Source: Micromonospora radicis (GTDB lineage: Bacteria; Actinomycetota; Actinomycetes; Mycobacteriales; Micromonosporaceae). Taken from it: DNA of 64,000 bases. The DNA lies in assembly GCF_003583405.1 (NCBI RefSeq), contig NZ_QXEC01000001.1:62001-126000 (forward strand), read 5' to 3'. Below, piece by piece: positions 52,266-61,030 of the stretch (position 1 is the stretch's first letter; every line of letters starts with the position of its first letter). The notes beneath the pieces are model-generated. The model saw only the letters and a program-made list of their open reading frames with translations, was not told the origin of the DNA and made no database searches. The translations under genes and the position numbers were made by a program.

Positions 52266-53260
52266 CCTCGACCAACCAGACCCTGAACCCCGCCGGGGGC
52301 GCGGTGGCGCCCCCGGCGGGGCTCCGGCCCGCCCGGCGTAACGCCGGCCGGGCCGCCGTGACCCGACGGAAGTGGTACGAGATCATCGGGCTGACCGCCC
52401 CGGCGATCGTCGTGTACGTGATGTTCGTGCTGGTCCCGATGGGATTCGCCTTCTACTACAGCCTCTTCCGCTGGCGTGGTGTCGGACCGCCCACCGACTT
52501 CATCGGGTTCGACAACTACGTCATGGCGTTCCAGGATCCGATCTTCCTCGACGCGCTGCGCAACAACGCGATCATCGTCTTCGGTTCGCTGGCCATCCAG
52601 GGGCCGATCGCGCTGGGCGTGGCACTGCTGCTCAACCGCACCTTCCGCGGCCGGACGCTGTTCCGCCTGCTGGCGTTCGTGCCCTACGTGCTCGCCGAGG
52701 TCACCGTCGGCATCATGTGGAAGCTGATCCTCACCGACGGTGGCACCTTCGACGCGCTGCTGCGCGCGGTCGGGCTCGGTGGCCTGGTGCAGCCCTGGCT
52801 GGCCGACCTGGACATCGTCATCTGGACGCTGCTGTTCGTGCTCACCTGGAAGTACGTCGGCTTCGCCATCATCCTGCTTCTGGCCGGGCTCTCCAACGTG
52901 CCCCAGGAGTTGAACGAGGCCGCCCAGATCGACGGCGCCAGCTGGTGGCAGATCCAGCGGCACGTGACGCTTCCGCTGTTGGGTCCGACGATCCGGATCT
53001 GGATGTTCCTCTCGATGATCGGCTCGTTGCAGGTCTTCGACGTGATCTGGGTGACCTCGGTACCGGCGGTCCGGTCGCTCGGCGCGTCCGCCACCATGGC
53101 GACGTACATGGTGGACAACGGCTTCTTCGCCCGACTGTGGGGCTACGGCAACGCGGTCGCGGTGATCCTGTTCGCCATCTCGTTCGTCGCGGCGCTGCTG
53201 TTCCAGCGCTTCCTGCTGCGTCGGGACATCGAGGGCGCCATCACCAGAAAGGCCAACTGA
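52262..53260 (+). CDS. Sugar ABC transporter permease (MalF-type)
   Basis: 332 aa with six membrane segments after a 45-aa cytoplasmic start (EIIGLTAPAIVVYVMFVLVPMGFAFYYSL opens the first). The EAA loop is ELNEAAQIDGASWWQIQRHVTLPLLGP. GTG 52262 overlaps the binding-protein stop (GTGA). It works with the next permease and an ATPase from elsewhere. Confidence 0.92.
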   Translation: MTSTNQTLNPAGGAVAPPAGLRPARRNAGRAAVTRRKWYEIIGLTAPAIVVYVMFVLVPMGFAFYYSLFRWRGVGPPTDFIGFDNYVMAFQDPIFLDALRNNAIIVFGSLAIQGPIALGVALLLNRTFRGRTLFRLLAFVPYVLAEVTVGIMWKLILTDGGTFDALLRAVGLGGLVQPWLADLDIVIWTLLFVLTWKYVGFAIILLLAGLSNVPQELNEAAQIDGASWWQIQRHVTLPLLGPTIRIWMFLSMIGSLQVFDVIWVTSVPAVRSLGASATMATYMVDNGFFARLWGYGNAVAVILFAISFVAALLFQRFLLRRDIEGAITRKAN

Positions 53261-53262
53261 CC

Positions 53263-54123
53263 GTGACCGCGAACACCACCCTGTCGCCGTCCGGCCGGCG
53301 CCGCCCGGTGTCCTGGGGCAATCCGCTGACCTACGCGCTGGCCCTCGCGGTCGCGGCCGTGTCGATCGCCCCGGTGGTCTACGTGATCATCGGTGGCTTC
53401 CGCACCACACCGCAGATCGTCGCCAACCCGGCCGGCCTGCCCGACCCGTGGGTCTGGGACAACTACGCCCGGGTGCTGACCCAGAGCAACTTCTGGCGGC
53501 AGGCGTTCAACAGCGCCGTGGTCTCTCTGGGCACCACGCTGGGCGTGGTCACCCTGGGGGTCTGCGCCGCCTTCGTGCTGGCCCGGTACACCTTCCGCGG
53601 CCGCGAGGTGCTCTACACCTTCTTCACCCTGGGCCTGCTGTTCCCGGCCGGCGCGGCGATCCTGCCGCTCTACCTGATGCTGCGGGACCTCAGCCTGATC
53701 AACTCCTACTACGCGGTGATCCTTCCGCAGATCGCCTTCGCGCTGCCGCTGACGATCGTGATCCTCCGGCCGTTCCTGTCCGCCATCCCGCGCGAGTTGG
53801 AGGACGCCGCCGCGATCGACGGCACCGGTCGGCTCGGCTTCCTGTGGCGCATCCTGCTGCCGCTGTCCCGGCCGGCGTTGGTCACCGTGGGCATCCTCGC
53901 CTTCGTGACCAGCTGGAACGCCTTCCTCCTGCCGCTGCTCGTCCTCGGCGACGCCAACCTGCACACGCTGCCCCTGGGCGTGCAGAACTTCTCCAGCCAG
54001 TACACCTCCGACACCGCCGGCATCCTCGCGTTCACCTCGCTGGCGATGCTCCCGGCACTACTTTTCTTCACCTTCGCCGAGAAACAGATCGTCGGCGGCC
54101 TGCAGGGCGCGGTCAAGGGCTGA
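53263..54123 (+). CDS. Sugar ABC transporter permease (MalG-type)
   Basis: 286 aa with six membrane segments (YALALAVAAVSIAPVVYVIIGGF opens the first). The EAA loop is ELEDAAAIDGTGRLGFLWRILLPLSRPAL. GTG 53263 follows the previous stop by 2 nt. It completes the permease pair of the importer. Confidence 0.92.
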   Translation: MTANTTLSPSGRRRPVSWGNPLTYALALAVAAVSIAPVVYVIIGGFRTTPQIVANPAGLPDPWVWDNYARVLTQSNFWRQAFNSAVVSLGTTLGVVTLGVCAAFVLARYTFRGREVLYTFFTLGLLFPAGAAILPLYLMLRDLSLINSYYAVILPQIAFALPLTIVILRPFLSAIPRELEDAAAIDGTGRLGFLWRILLPLSRPALVTVGILAFVTSWNAFLLPLLVLGDANLHTLPLGVQNFSSQYTSDTAGILAFTSLAMLPALLFFTFAEKQIVGGLQGAVKG

Positions 54124-54160
54124 GCCGCAGCCGCACGAGCACCAGAATGGAAGGCACAGC

Positions 54161-56488
54161 ATGACTGAGGTCCGTCAGGCGGGCGCGACGGCGCCGGTAC
54201 AGCAGGGTCCGGCGCACGACCGGCCGCATGGGTGGGACGGGCCTGACAGCGAGGCGCGCGTACGTGAGCTGCTCGGTCGGATGACGATCGAGGAGAAGAT
54301 CGCGCAGCTCGTCGGGTTCTGGGAGAAGGAGGACGGCGAGACGGTCGCCCCGTTGCAGGGCGAGTTCGGTGACGTCGGCAGGCTGGAGACCTTCTCCCGG
54401 CACGGGCTCGGCCACCTCACCCGCGCGTACGGGACCCGGCCCGTGGACGCCGCCGCCCGGGCCGCCTGGCTGTGGAAGTTCCAGGCGGACCTGGTCAGTG
54501 GTACCCGGCTGGGCATTCCGGCGATCGTCCACGAGGAGTGCCTCACCGGGTTGTCGGCCTGGAAGGCGGCCACCTACCCGACCCCGCTGGCCTGGGGCGC
54601 GGCCTTCGACCCCGAACTGGTCACCGAGATGGCCGAGGCGGTCGGGGCGTCGATGCGGGCCCTCGGCGTCCACCAGGGACTCGCCCCGGTGCTCGACGTG
54701 ATCCGCGACCCGCGCTGGGGGCGGGTCGACGAGTGCGTCGCCGAGGATCCGTACCTGGTCGGCACCATCGGCACGTCGTACGTGCGCGGCCTGCAGGCGC
54801 AGGGGGTGCACGCCACCCTCAAGCACTTCGTCGGCTACTCCGCCTCGCGCGCCGGACGCAACTTCGCCCCGGTGCACGCGGGCCCCCGCGAGATCGCCGA
54901 CGTGCTGCTCGTACCGTTCGAGATGGCCGTCCTGGACGGCAACGCCCGATCGATCATGCACTCGTACGCCGAGATCGACGGCGTGCCCGTCCTCGCCGAC
55001 CCGACCCTGCTCACCGGGGTGCTGCGGGACCAGTGGGGCTTCGACGGCACGGTGGTGGCCGACTACTTCGGGGTGGCGTTCCTCAACCTGCTGCACCATG
55101 TCGCGGGCGACCACGCCGAGGCGGCCGTGCAGGCGTTGACCGCCGGGCTCGACGTCGAACTGCCGACCGGCGACGCCTACCTGACGCTGGCCGAGTCGGT
55201 GCGTACCGGCCGGCTGGACGAGGCGCTGGTGGACCGGGCGGTGCTGCGGGTGCTGCGCCAGAAGCAGGAACTCGGACTGCTCGACGCCACCTTCACCGAC
55301 GAACCCCAACCGGTGGAACTCGACTCGCCGGAGCACCGGGACATCGCCCGCCGGCTCGCCGAGAAGTCGATCATCCTGGTCACCAACCAGGAGACGCTGC
55401 CGCTGCCGGCTGGGCGGTCGGTGGCGGTGATCGGCCCGAACGCCGATCGGGAGAGCGCCGTCTTCGGCTGCTACTCCTTCCTCAACCACGTGCTGGCCCA
55501 GCACCCGGGGGTGGAGACCGGCATCGAGGTGCCGACGCTCCTCGACGCCCTCCGGGTCGAGTTCGGTGCCGACCGGGTCAGCTTCGCGCTCGGCTGCGAG
55601 GTGGACGGCGACGACCGCTCCGGCTTCGCCGCGGCGGTGGCCGCCGCGACCGCCGCGGACACCGCCGTCCTGGTCGTCGGCGACCACGCCGGCCTGTTCG
55701 GGCGCGGCACCGTCGGCGAGGGCTGCGACCGCGACGATCTGGAACTGCCCGGTGTGCAGCGCGAACTCGTCGAGGCGGTGCTGGCCACCGGCACGCCGGT
55801 GGTCCTGGTGCTGCTCACCGGCCGCCCGTACGCGCTGGGGTGGGCGGTGCACCGCTGCGCGGCGGTGGTGCAGGCGTTCTTCCCCGGTGAGGAGGGGGCC
55901 GGCGCGATCGCCGGTGTGCTCTCCGGCCGGGTCAACCCGTCCGGCCGGCTGCCGGTCAGCCTGCCCGGCTCGGCCGGTGCGCAGCCGTACTCGTACCTGC
56001 ACCCCACGTTGGGCGAGGGCAACGAGGTGACGAGCCTGCCGACGACGCCCGTCGCGCCGTTCGGCCACGGCCTGTCCTACACCACGTTCAGCTACGCCGA
56101 CCTGACGGCGCCGGAGACGGTGCCGACCGACGGGGCGGTCCGGGTGAGCGTCCGGGTCACCAACACCGGCCCGGTCGCCGGTGACGACGTGGTCCAGCTC
56201 TACGGCCGGGACGTGGTGGCCTCGGTGACCCGCCCGGTGGCGCAACTGCTCGGCTACCAGCGGGTCCACCTGGAGCCGGGCCGGTCGGTCACCGTCGAGC
56301 TGTCCGTACCCACCACCCGGTTGGCCTTCACCGACCGTACGTTCACCCGGATCGTCGAGCCGGGCGACGTCGAACTCTGGGTCGGCACCAGCGCCCACCG
56401 GGCCGTCGAGGCCCGCACCACCCTGGTCGGCGCCCCCGCCGAGATCACCATCGCCTCGCCTCGTTGGACCACGTCGCGGCTGTCCTGA
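54161..56488 (+). CDS. GH3 beta-glycosidase (beta-xylosidase/beta-glucosidase)
   Basis: 775 aa, without signal peptide, so intracellular. GH3 N-terminal domain: RMTIEEKIAQLVGFW, HGLGHLTRAYGTRP, IPAIVHEECLTGL, APVLDVIRDPRWGR, LKHFVGYSASRAGRN, and the nucleophile Asp301 in VVADYFGV. The C-terminal GH3 domain has VAVIGPNADRE and LLTGRPYALGW, and the fibronectin-like end has PFGHGLSYTTF, VRVTNTGPVAGDDVVQLY. It hydrolyses imported oligosaccharides to monosaccharides; xylo- versus cello-specificity cannot be fixed from sequence. It lies 37 nt after the permease gene, in the same operon. Confidence 0.93.
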   Translation: MTEVRQAGATAPVQQGPAHDRPHGWDGPDSEARVRELLGRMTIEEKIAQLVGFWEKEDGETVAPLQGEFGDVGRLETFSRHGLGHLTRAYGTRPVDAAARAAWLWKFQADLVSGTRLGIPAIVHEECLTGLSAWKAATYPTPLAWGAAFDPELVTEMAEAVGASMRALGVHQGLAPVLDVIRDPRWGRVDECVAEDPYLVGTIGTSYVRGLQAQGVHATLKHFVGYSASRAGRNFAPVHAGPREIADVLLVPFEMAVLDGNARSIMHSYAEIDGVPVLADPTLLTGVLRDQWGFDGTVVADYFGVAFLNLLHHVAGDHAEAAVQALTAGLDVELPTGDAYLTLAESVRTGRLDEALVDRAVLRVLRQKQELGLLDATFTDEPQPVELDSPEHRDIARRLAEKSIILVTNQETLPLPAGRSVAVIGPNADRESAVFGCYSFLNHVLAQHPGVETGIEVPTLLDALRVEFGADRVSFALGCEVDGDDRSGFAAAVAAATAADTAVLVVGDHAGLFGRGTVGEGCDRDDLELPGVQRELVEAVLATGTPVVLVLLTGRPYALGWAVHRCAAVVQAFFPGEEGAGAIAGVLSGRVNPSGRLPVSLPGSAGAQPYSYLHPTLGEGNEVTSLPTTPVAPFGHGLSYTTFSYADLTAPETVPTDGAVRVSVRVTNTGPVAGDDVVQLYGRDVVASVTRPVAQLLGYQRVHLEPGRSVTVELSVPTTRLAFTDRTFTRIVEPGDVELWVGTSAHRAVEARTTLVGAPAEITIASPRWTTSRLS

Positions 56489-56501
56489 CCGCACCGGCCG
56501 C

Positions 56502-56549
56502 CGATCCCGGTACGGCACCACCCGCTCGGGTGGTGCCGTACCGGGATCG
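56502..56549. terminator. Strong bidirectional terminator
   Basis: A perfect 22-bp stem (56502-56523 and 56528-56549) with loop GCTC lies just after the GH3 stop and before the converging yidC-like gene end. Confidence 0.9.
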
Positions 56550-56618
56550 CGGCTCACCGGGGCGGCGTCACCGTGGCCGAGGGGAGCCGCGGCCGGGTCA
56601 CCGCTTGGCGCGGCCCGG

Positions 56619-57632
56619 TCATCGCTTGGCGCGCTTGCGTGGCGTGGTCGGTCGGGCGCCCGGCCGGGGCGCGAGGGACTTCGCGGGGACCGGTGCGTCC
56701 GCCGCCTTGGCGGCCTTGGCCGCGCCGGCCGTCACCTTGGCCCCGCGGTCGGGCCGGCCGCCGGCCGTCCCGGCCCCGTGGTCGGGCCTGCCGGTCGCCG
56801 TCCTGGCGGCGGCGCTGGCCGGCGGTGGCGGGTACTTGCGCAGTACCCAGGTCTGCTGGCCGAGCGAGAAGAGGTTCGTGGTCACCCAGTAGATGATCAC
56901 ACCGATCGGGAAGATCAGACCCGACACCAGTAGCGACAACGGGATGCCGTAGAGCATCAGCCGCTGCACCATCTTCTGCTGCGGATCCTCGGACCAGCCG
57001 GTCCGCAGGATCATCTGCCGGCTGCTCAGGTAGGTGGTCGCGATCATCGCGACGATCAGGATGGCGGCGACCAGCCGGACGGTGATCCCGTCGGTGCCGA
57101 GCAGCGACAGTTCCTGCCCGGTGGACCGGAAGCTGGCCGCGATCGGCGCCCCGAACAGCGTGGCCGACGAGGCGCTGTCGAACTGCGTCACCGACCAGCC
57201 GTACAGCGTCTTCATGTGTTCCGGCATGGTCGGCTTGAGGTGACGCAGCACGTGGAACAGGCCCAGGAAGACGGGAATCTGTACCAGCATCGGCAGGAAA
57301 CCCATCAGCGGGTTGGCCCGCTCCGTCCGGTACAGCTCGACCAGTTCCTTCTGCAGCGTCTCCCGGTCGCCCTTGTGCTTCTCCTGCAGCGCCTTGATCC
57401 GCGGCTGCAACGCCTGCATCGCCCGCTGCGACTTGATCTGCTTGACGTAGACCGGGAACAGCACGCCCCGGACGGTGAGCACCAGGAAGACGATGCCGAG
57501 CACCCAGGACCAGTTGGTGCCCAGGACCGCGTTGTCGCCGAAGAGCACCCGCCAGGCGGCGTGCCAGAACAGCAGGATCGCGGAGATGGCGCCGTAGATC
57601 ACGGCCATCACCGGGCTGAAGACCGCGCTCAT
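56619..57632 (-). CDS. yidC: YidC/Oxa1-type membrane insertase, second-type copy
   Basis: 337 aa. A YidC core with five membrane segments: WSWVLGIVFLVLTVRGVLFPVY, the QIKSQRAMQALQPRIKALQEKHKGD coiled hairpin, LMGFLPMLVQIPVFLGLFHVL, LVAAILIVAMIATTYLSSRQM, LMLYGIPLSLLVSGLIFPIGVIIYWVTTN. A basic Ala/Pro-rich tail of about 70 aa ends in PRKRAKR, suited to ribosome contact. It inserts proteins into the membrane. It is not in the rpmH-rnpA neighbourhood, so it is likely a paralogue. Membrane proteins encoded just upstream could be its clients. The start is ATG 57632. Confidence 0.9.
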   Translation of the reverse strand: MSAVFSPVMAVIYGAISAILLFWHAAWRVLFGDNAVLGTNWSWVLGIVFLVLTVRGVLFPVYVKQIKSQRAMQALQPRIKALQEKHKGDRETLQKELVELYRTERANPLMGFLPMLVQIPVFLGLFHVLRHLKPTMPEHMKTLYGWSVTQFDSASSATLFGAPIAASFRSTGQELSLLGTDGITVRLVAAILIVAMIATTYLSSRQMILRTGWSEDPQQKMVQRLMLYGIPLSLLVSGLIFPIGVIIYWVTTNLFSLGQQTWVLRKYPPPPASAAARTATGRPDHGAGTAGGRPDRGAKVTAGAAKAAKAADAPVPAKSLAPRPGARPTTPRKRAKR

Positions 57633-57775
57633 CGGGTTGCTCCCGCGACGAACGAACTACAGAAAGCGGATGGAAAGGACATGAAACACCCCTCGAAAGG
57701 CGACCGGTGACTGCGAACGAGCCGGAAGGAGACAGCCGGGTGCGGTCGCCGACGAGCGGCAGAGCGGAAGGAGAC

Positions 57776-58078
57776 TCAGGCGACCGCGTGGGTCGCCGTC
57801 GGGGCCCTCGGGCGGGCCCGACCGGCCGCGTCCGGGTCACGATGGCGGGGTACGCCCGTGCGCCCGGAGCGTTCGCGCAGGATGCGGCGGGTGATCCGCA
57901 GGTCGGGGTCGGTGAGGACCCGGTGCAGCAGATTCGAGGCGGCCAGGACGACGGAGAGCAGGACACCGGTCGCCGCGGCCGTGCCGGACAGCATGCTGCC
58001 GGCACCGACGTCGGCCAACACGCCGACGAGGTACCAGAGCATCCCGAGCCCGATCACAGGACAACCATAGCCGCCCAC
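57776..58078 (-). CDS. DUF6412-like small membrane protein
   Basis: 100 aa from the first possible GTG; GTG 58057 or an internal ATG is as likely. One or two membrane segments (LGMLWYLVGVLADVGAGSML; TGVLLSVVLAASNLLHRVL) and a C-terminal signature RTGVPRHRDPDAAGRARPRAP that matches DUF6412 proteins, which are often found next to the yidC paralogue in actinomycetes. Function is unknown. Confidence 0.65.
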   Translation of the reverse strand: MGGYGCPVIGLGMLWYLVGVLADVGAGSMLSGTAAATGVLLSVVLAASNLLHRVLTDPDLRITRRILRERSGRTGVPRHRDPDAAGRARPRAPTATHAVA

Positions 58079-58142
58079 CGCAGCCGCCGTCGGTCTCCTG
58101 CCGCAGCGCCGGCTCCGGCTGCGCCCGCCCGGTGCGGGTGGC

Positions 58143-58913
58143 CTACCGGTGCGGGTCGGACTCGGCGCGTAGGGCGGCGGTGGTCCGCAGCGCCTTGACG
58201 ATCGCCGGGATCGCGCCGATCAGCAGCACCAGCGCCCAGACGATCGCCACCACCGCGAAGACCAGCGCACCGAGGTCGTCGAGGATGCTGACCAGGATCA
58301 CCGGCACCAGACGGTGCAGGAACTCCAGTACCACCGTGCAGAGCAGGCTGGTCAGGATCAGCAGCACCAGACCCTTGTTCTGCAGGAACCTCGGTTGGGC
58401 CAGGATCAGCAGCGCGGCCCAGGCGAGCTTGAGCAGCAGCGCCAGGCCGAGCAGTACGGCGGCGTCGCCGACCGGGAAGAAGCCCCACAGCGCGAGGTAC
58501 GCAAGCGTGCCGAACGGCGGCGCCAGGAACAACGACACCATGATCATCAACTCGACGAAGGCGACGACCAGCGCGACGAGCGCGACGATGATCAGGACGA
58601 TGGAGAAGACCAGGGTCGCGACGCCCTGTAGCCGACCGTGCAGCCGGTCCGGCAGCACCAGCCCCAGGCAGAACAGTCCGGTCGTCCAGAGCGCCGCCGC
58701 GTCGACCAGGACCAGGTAGCCCAACCCGCGCCCGGACGGCTCGCTGACGTCGCGCACGTCCCCGACCTCCACCCCCAGGTCGGCGGCGCTGCCGACCAGC
58801 GCCGCGCCGGCGTCCCCGCCGCCCAGCAGCAGCCCGGCACCGACCTCGACGCCGACCGCCAGGACCAGCGCGAGCATGGCCAGCAGCAGGAACGGCTTAC
58901 GCAAGGCACCCAT
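58143..58913 (-). CDS. Polytopic membrane protein, unknown
   Basis: 256 aa with about seven membrane segments (FLLLAMLALVLAVGVEVGAG; LVFSIVLIIVALVALVVAFV; GTLAYLALWGFFPVGDAAVLL; LLKLAWAALLILAQ; LVLLILTSLLCTVVLEFL; LVFAVVAIVWALVLLIGAIP). No catalytic or transporter motif is recognised. ATG 58913 lies 14 nt after the preceding gene stop, so it is co-transcribed with the eCIS-linked genes. Its position at the end of an eCIS cluster makes an accessory role possible but unproven. Confidence 0.7.
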   Translation of the reverse strand: MGALRKPFLLLAMLALVLAVGVEVGAGLLLGGGDAGAALVGSAADLGVEVGDVRDVSEPSGRGLGYLVLVDAAALWTTGLFCLGLVLPDRLHGRLQGVATLVFSIVLIIVALVALVVAFVELMIMVSLFLAPPFGTLAYLALWGFFPVGDAAVLLGLALLLKLAWAALLILAQPRFLQNKGLVLLILTSLLCTVVLEFLHRLVPVILVSILDDLGALVFAVVAIVWALVLLIGAIPAIVKALRTTAALRAESDPHR

Positions 58914-58927
58914 CGTGGCCTCCCGGC

Positions 58928-59383
58928 TCACTCGTGCGCGATCGTGACCAGGCAGCCGCCCGGGCAGCTCAGCATCACCGTGACGGCCCGGTCCACGGCG
59001 ATGCGGGCCACCGCGCCGGTGTCGTCGGGGCCGGGCGTACGGCGGTCCTCGACGGTGAACTCGGCCTCCCCGGGTGCCGGCGCGCTCACCCTGAACGCCT
59101 CCGCGCTGCGCAGGATCAAAGTCCGCAACCCGCCCGGGTCGGCGACCCGCAGCGCGCAGTCGCCGACCACCGCCAGCCGGCCCGGTGCCTCGGCGCACTC
59201 CGCCTCGACGGTGGCCGGGTCGACCGCGTCCCGACCACCGCCGGCCCGCCCCAGCAACTCGACCAGCGGATGCCGCCCCGCCGGGTCACCCTGGTCGTCG
59301 CGCCCCGCGCCCACCGCCACCAGGAACAACACCACCAGCAGTACGCCGAGCCCCGCCAGCAGGCCCTTCTGCCACCCACTCAC
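58928..59383 (-). CDS. Single-pass membrane protein with Cys-rich exported domain, unknown
   Basis: 151 aa. One N-terminal membrane segment (KGLLAGLGVLLVVLFLVAVGAG) and an exported domain of about 120 aa with four cysteines (EAECAEAPG; VGDCALRV; LSCPGGCLV). The start is GTG 59383. It lies 52 nt after the CBM-like membrane protein gene and immediately before the polytopic membrane protein gene. No family is recognised. Confidence 0.65.
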   Translation of the reverse strand: MSGWQKGLLAGLGVLLVVLFLVAVGAGRDDQGDPAGRHPLVELLGRAGGGRDAVDPATVEAECAEAPGRLAVVGDCALRVADPGGLRTLILRSAEAFRVSAPAPGEAEFTVEDRRTPGPDDTGAVARIAVDRAVTVMLSCPGGCLVTIAHE

Positions 59384-59435
59384 CCGTACTCCCTCCCGTC
59401 CGTCGCCCCCGCGCCCGCCGACCCGCCACCGTGGA

Positions 59436-60359
59436 TCACTGGCGGTGGGACGGCGGGAGTTCGGTGAAACGGATGGTGTCGAGGCCGGCGAAGTAGCTGT
59501 TCGTGCTCTGCGTCTTGCCGATCACCACCAGGGTGATCTCGTGCGGTCCGGCGGCGAGGTCCAGGGTGGCCACCTCGATCCAGTCGGTGACCCGCACCTT
59601 CGGTGTGTAGCCGAGGAACGGCTCACCGACCTGGCGGCCGTCGACCAGGAACACCGTGTTGGCGTAGTCCGGTGCGGTGGTCCGTACCACCGAGAACTGC
59701 CAGGTCGCCTGGGCGGGCAGCTGCACGCTGACGCTCACCCGGTCGTTGACCGCCCGGCCGAGGAAGAACAACTGGCCGTCCTGCGACCAGGTCACCTCGC
59801 AGCAGTTGCGCTGGGCCAGCACGCTCGCCGACGATCCCGACGGCGAGTCCACCCGCGCACCGGCGACCAGCGTCTCCGCCTCGACGGTCACCACCTGAGG
59901 TGGCGGCGGTGGTTCGTCGTCGCGGGTCAGCAGGAACACCACCGTGGCCGAGACGACAAGTACCAGCGCCGCCGCGGCGGCGATCCACGGCCACGGCGTA
60001 CGCTTCGGCGGCGCCACCGCCCGCACCTCGTAGGTGACCCGACCGCTGGAGCGGGAACTCTCCTCCGGTGCGGTGTTCGCCGAGTACGCGAACCCGGTCA
60101 TGTCGTAGCGCCGCGGCGGTGTCCCCGCCGGCACGGCCAGCCGCACCAGGAACGACACCGAGCCCTGTGCGGGCACCACCCGCTGCGGTTCGGTGACGGT
60201 GAACCAGGCGCGTTGCGAACCCTCGCCGGGCGCCACGTCGAACACCACCGTGTCCGGCGCGAGACCCGGGTTGGAGACGGTGAAGGTCAGCTCCCCGGCG
60301 TTGCGGGCGTCCAGGGTGAACTGTTCGGCGGCGGCGACGACGGTCCATTCGGTGGTCAT
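59436..60359 (-). CDS. eCIS-associated single-pass membrane protein with exported sugar-binding-like domain
   Basis: 307 aa. A cytoplasmic beta-sandwich (residues 1-110; [41 protein letters not shown]), one membrane segment (about 125-145), then an exported domain (about 160-305) with carbohydrate-binding-like features: [70 protein letters not shown] 60359 overlaps the tail-protein stop (ATGA), tying it to the injection-system genes. Such a protein could link the apparatus to the membrane, like the CisA anchor described for Streptomyces; that link is inference. Confidence 0.8.
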   Translation of the reverse strand: MTTEWTVVAAAEQFTLDARNAGELTFTVSNPGLAPDTVVFDVAPGEGSQRAWFTVTEPQRVVPAQGSVSFLVRLAVPAGTPPRRYDMTGFAYSANTAPEESSRSSGRVTYEVRAVAPPKRTPWPWIAAAAALVLVVSATVVFLLTRDDEPPPPPQVVTVEAETLVAGARVDSPSGSSASVLAQRNCCEVTWSQDGQLFFLGRAVNDRVSVSVQLPAQATWQFSVVRTTAPDYANTVFLVDGRQVGEPFLGYTPKVRVTDWIEVATLDLAAGPHEITLVVIGKTQSTNSYFAGLDTIRFTELPPSHRQ

Positions 60360-61030
60360 GACGGCTCCTTCGGAGCGAGGTCGGCAGGGTCGGTAACGGG
60401 AGGTTCGGCGACGCCGGTGACGGTGCCGGCGGGCGGAACGGCGGCCCGGCCGACCGCCCGCTCCGGAGGGTCGACCACTGTCCCGGCCGGCTTCTCGGCC
60501 TCGACCACTGTCCCGGCCGGCTTCTCGGCCTCGACCACGATCTCGGCGGTGACCGCGGCCGGCTTCTCGGCCTCGACGATGCGGCCGACCAGGTGCACCT
60601 GGTCGGCGGCGGCGGCCGGCACCCGGACCACCACGTGGAAGGGCCGGTCGGCCGGCTCGTCCAGGACGAAACCGGTGACCCCGGTGGCCAGTTCCAGGGC
60701 GGTCCGCAGCCCGTCCGGGGTGCCCCGCCAGGCGGCCAGCTGCGCGCCGTGGGCCACCAGGTCCCGCAGCCGACTCAGCGGCAGCGGCAGCGGGGCGTCC
60801 CGCCGGGGTACGGCGACCACGTGGTCCATCGCCACCCACCGGGCCAGGTACGCCACCATCGCGCCGGGCGCCCGGTACGGCGCGAACAGGGCGTCGACCT
60901 CGGCCAGCACCGCCTCGTCCGGGGCGTGCAGCCCCTCCATCACGTCCAGCAGCGCCCACAGCACGCTGCCCGGCACACCTGCCCGCTGGTACGCCGCGGG
61001 CAGCAGCCGCTCAATGCCCGCTCGACGCAT
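60356..61030 (-). CDS. Phage tail protein I-like eCIS baseplate component
   Basis: 224 aa. The tail-protein domain occupies residues 1-140: [55 protein letters not shown] and [21 protein letters not shown], as in TIGR02242-type proteins of contractile injection systems. The C-terminal third is a Val/Glu/Lys/Pro-rich tail built from near-identical [10 protein letters not shown] units. ATG 61030 overlaps the baseplate J gene by 20 nt, and its stop overlaps the next start. It would connect the baseplate to the spike region. Confidence 0.85.
   Translation of the reverse strand: MRRAGIERLLPAAYQRAGVPGSVLWALLDVMEGLHAPDEAVLAEVDALFAPYRAPGAMVAYLARWVAMDHVVAVPRRDAPLPLPLSRLRDLVAHGAQLAAWRGTPDGLRTALELATGVTGFVLDEPADRPFHVVVRVPAAAADQVHLVGRIVEAEKPAAVTAEIVVEAEKPAGTVVEAEKPAGTVVDPPERAVGRAAVPPAGTVTGVAEPPVTDPADLAPKEPS
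60471..60538 (-). repeat. 30-bp tandem repeat inside the tail protein gene
   Basis: Two exact 30-bp copies (60471-60500 and 60501-60530), 8 bp of a third, and a degenerate relative at 60555-60576. The length is a multiple of three, so copy number changes keep the frame and alter the [10 protein letters not shown] tail length. Confidence 0.8.
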
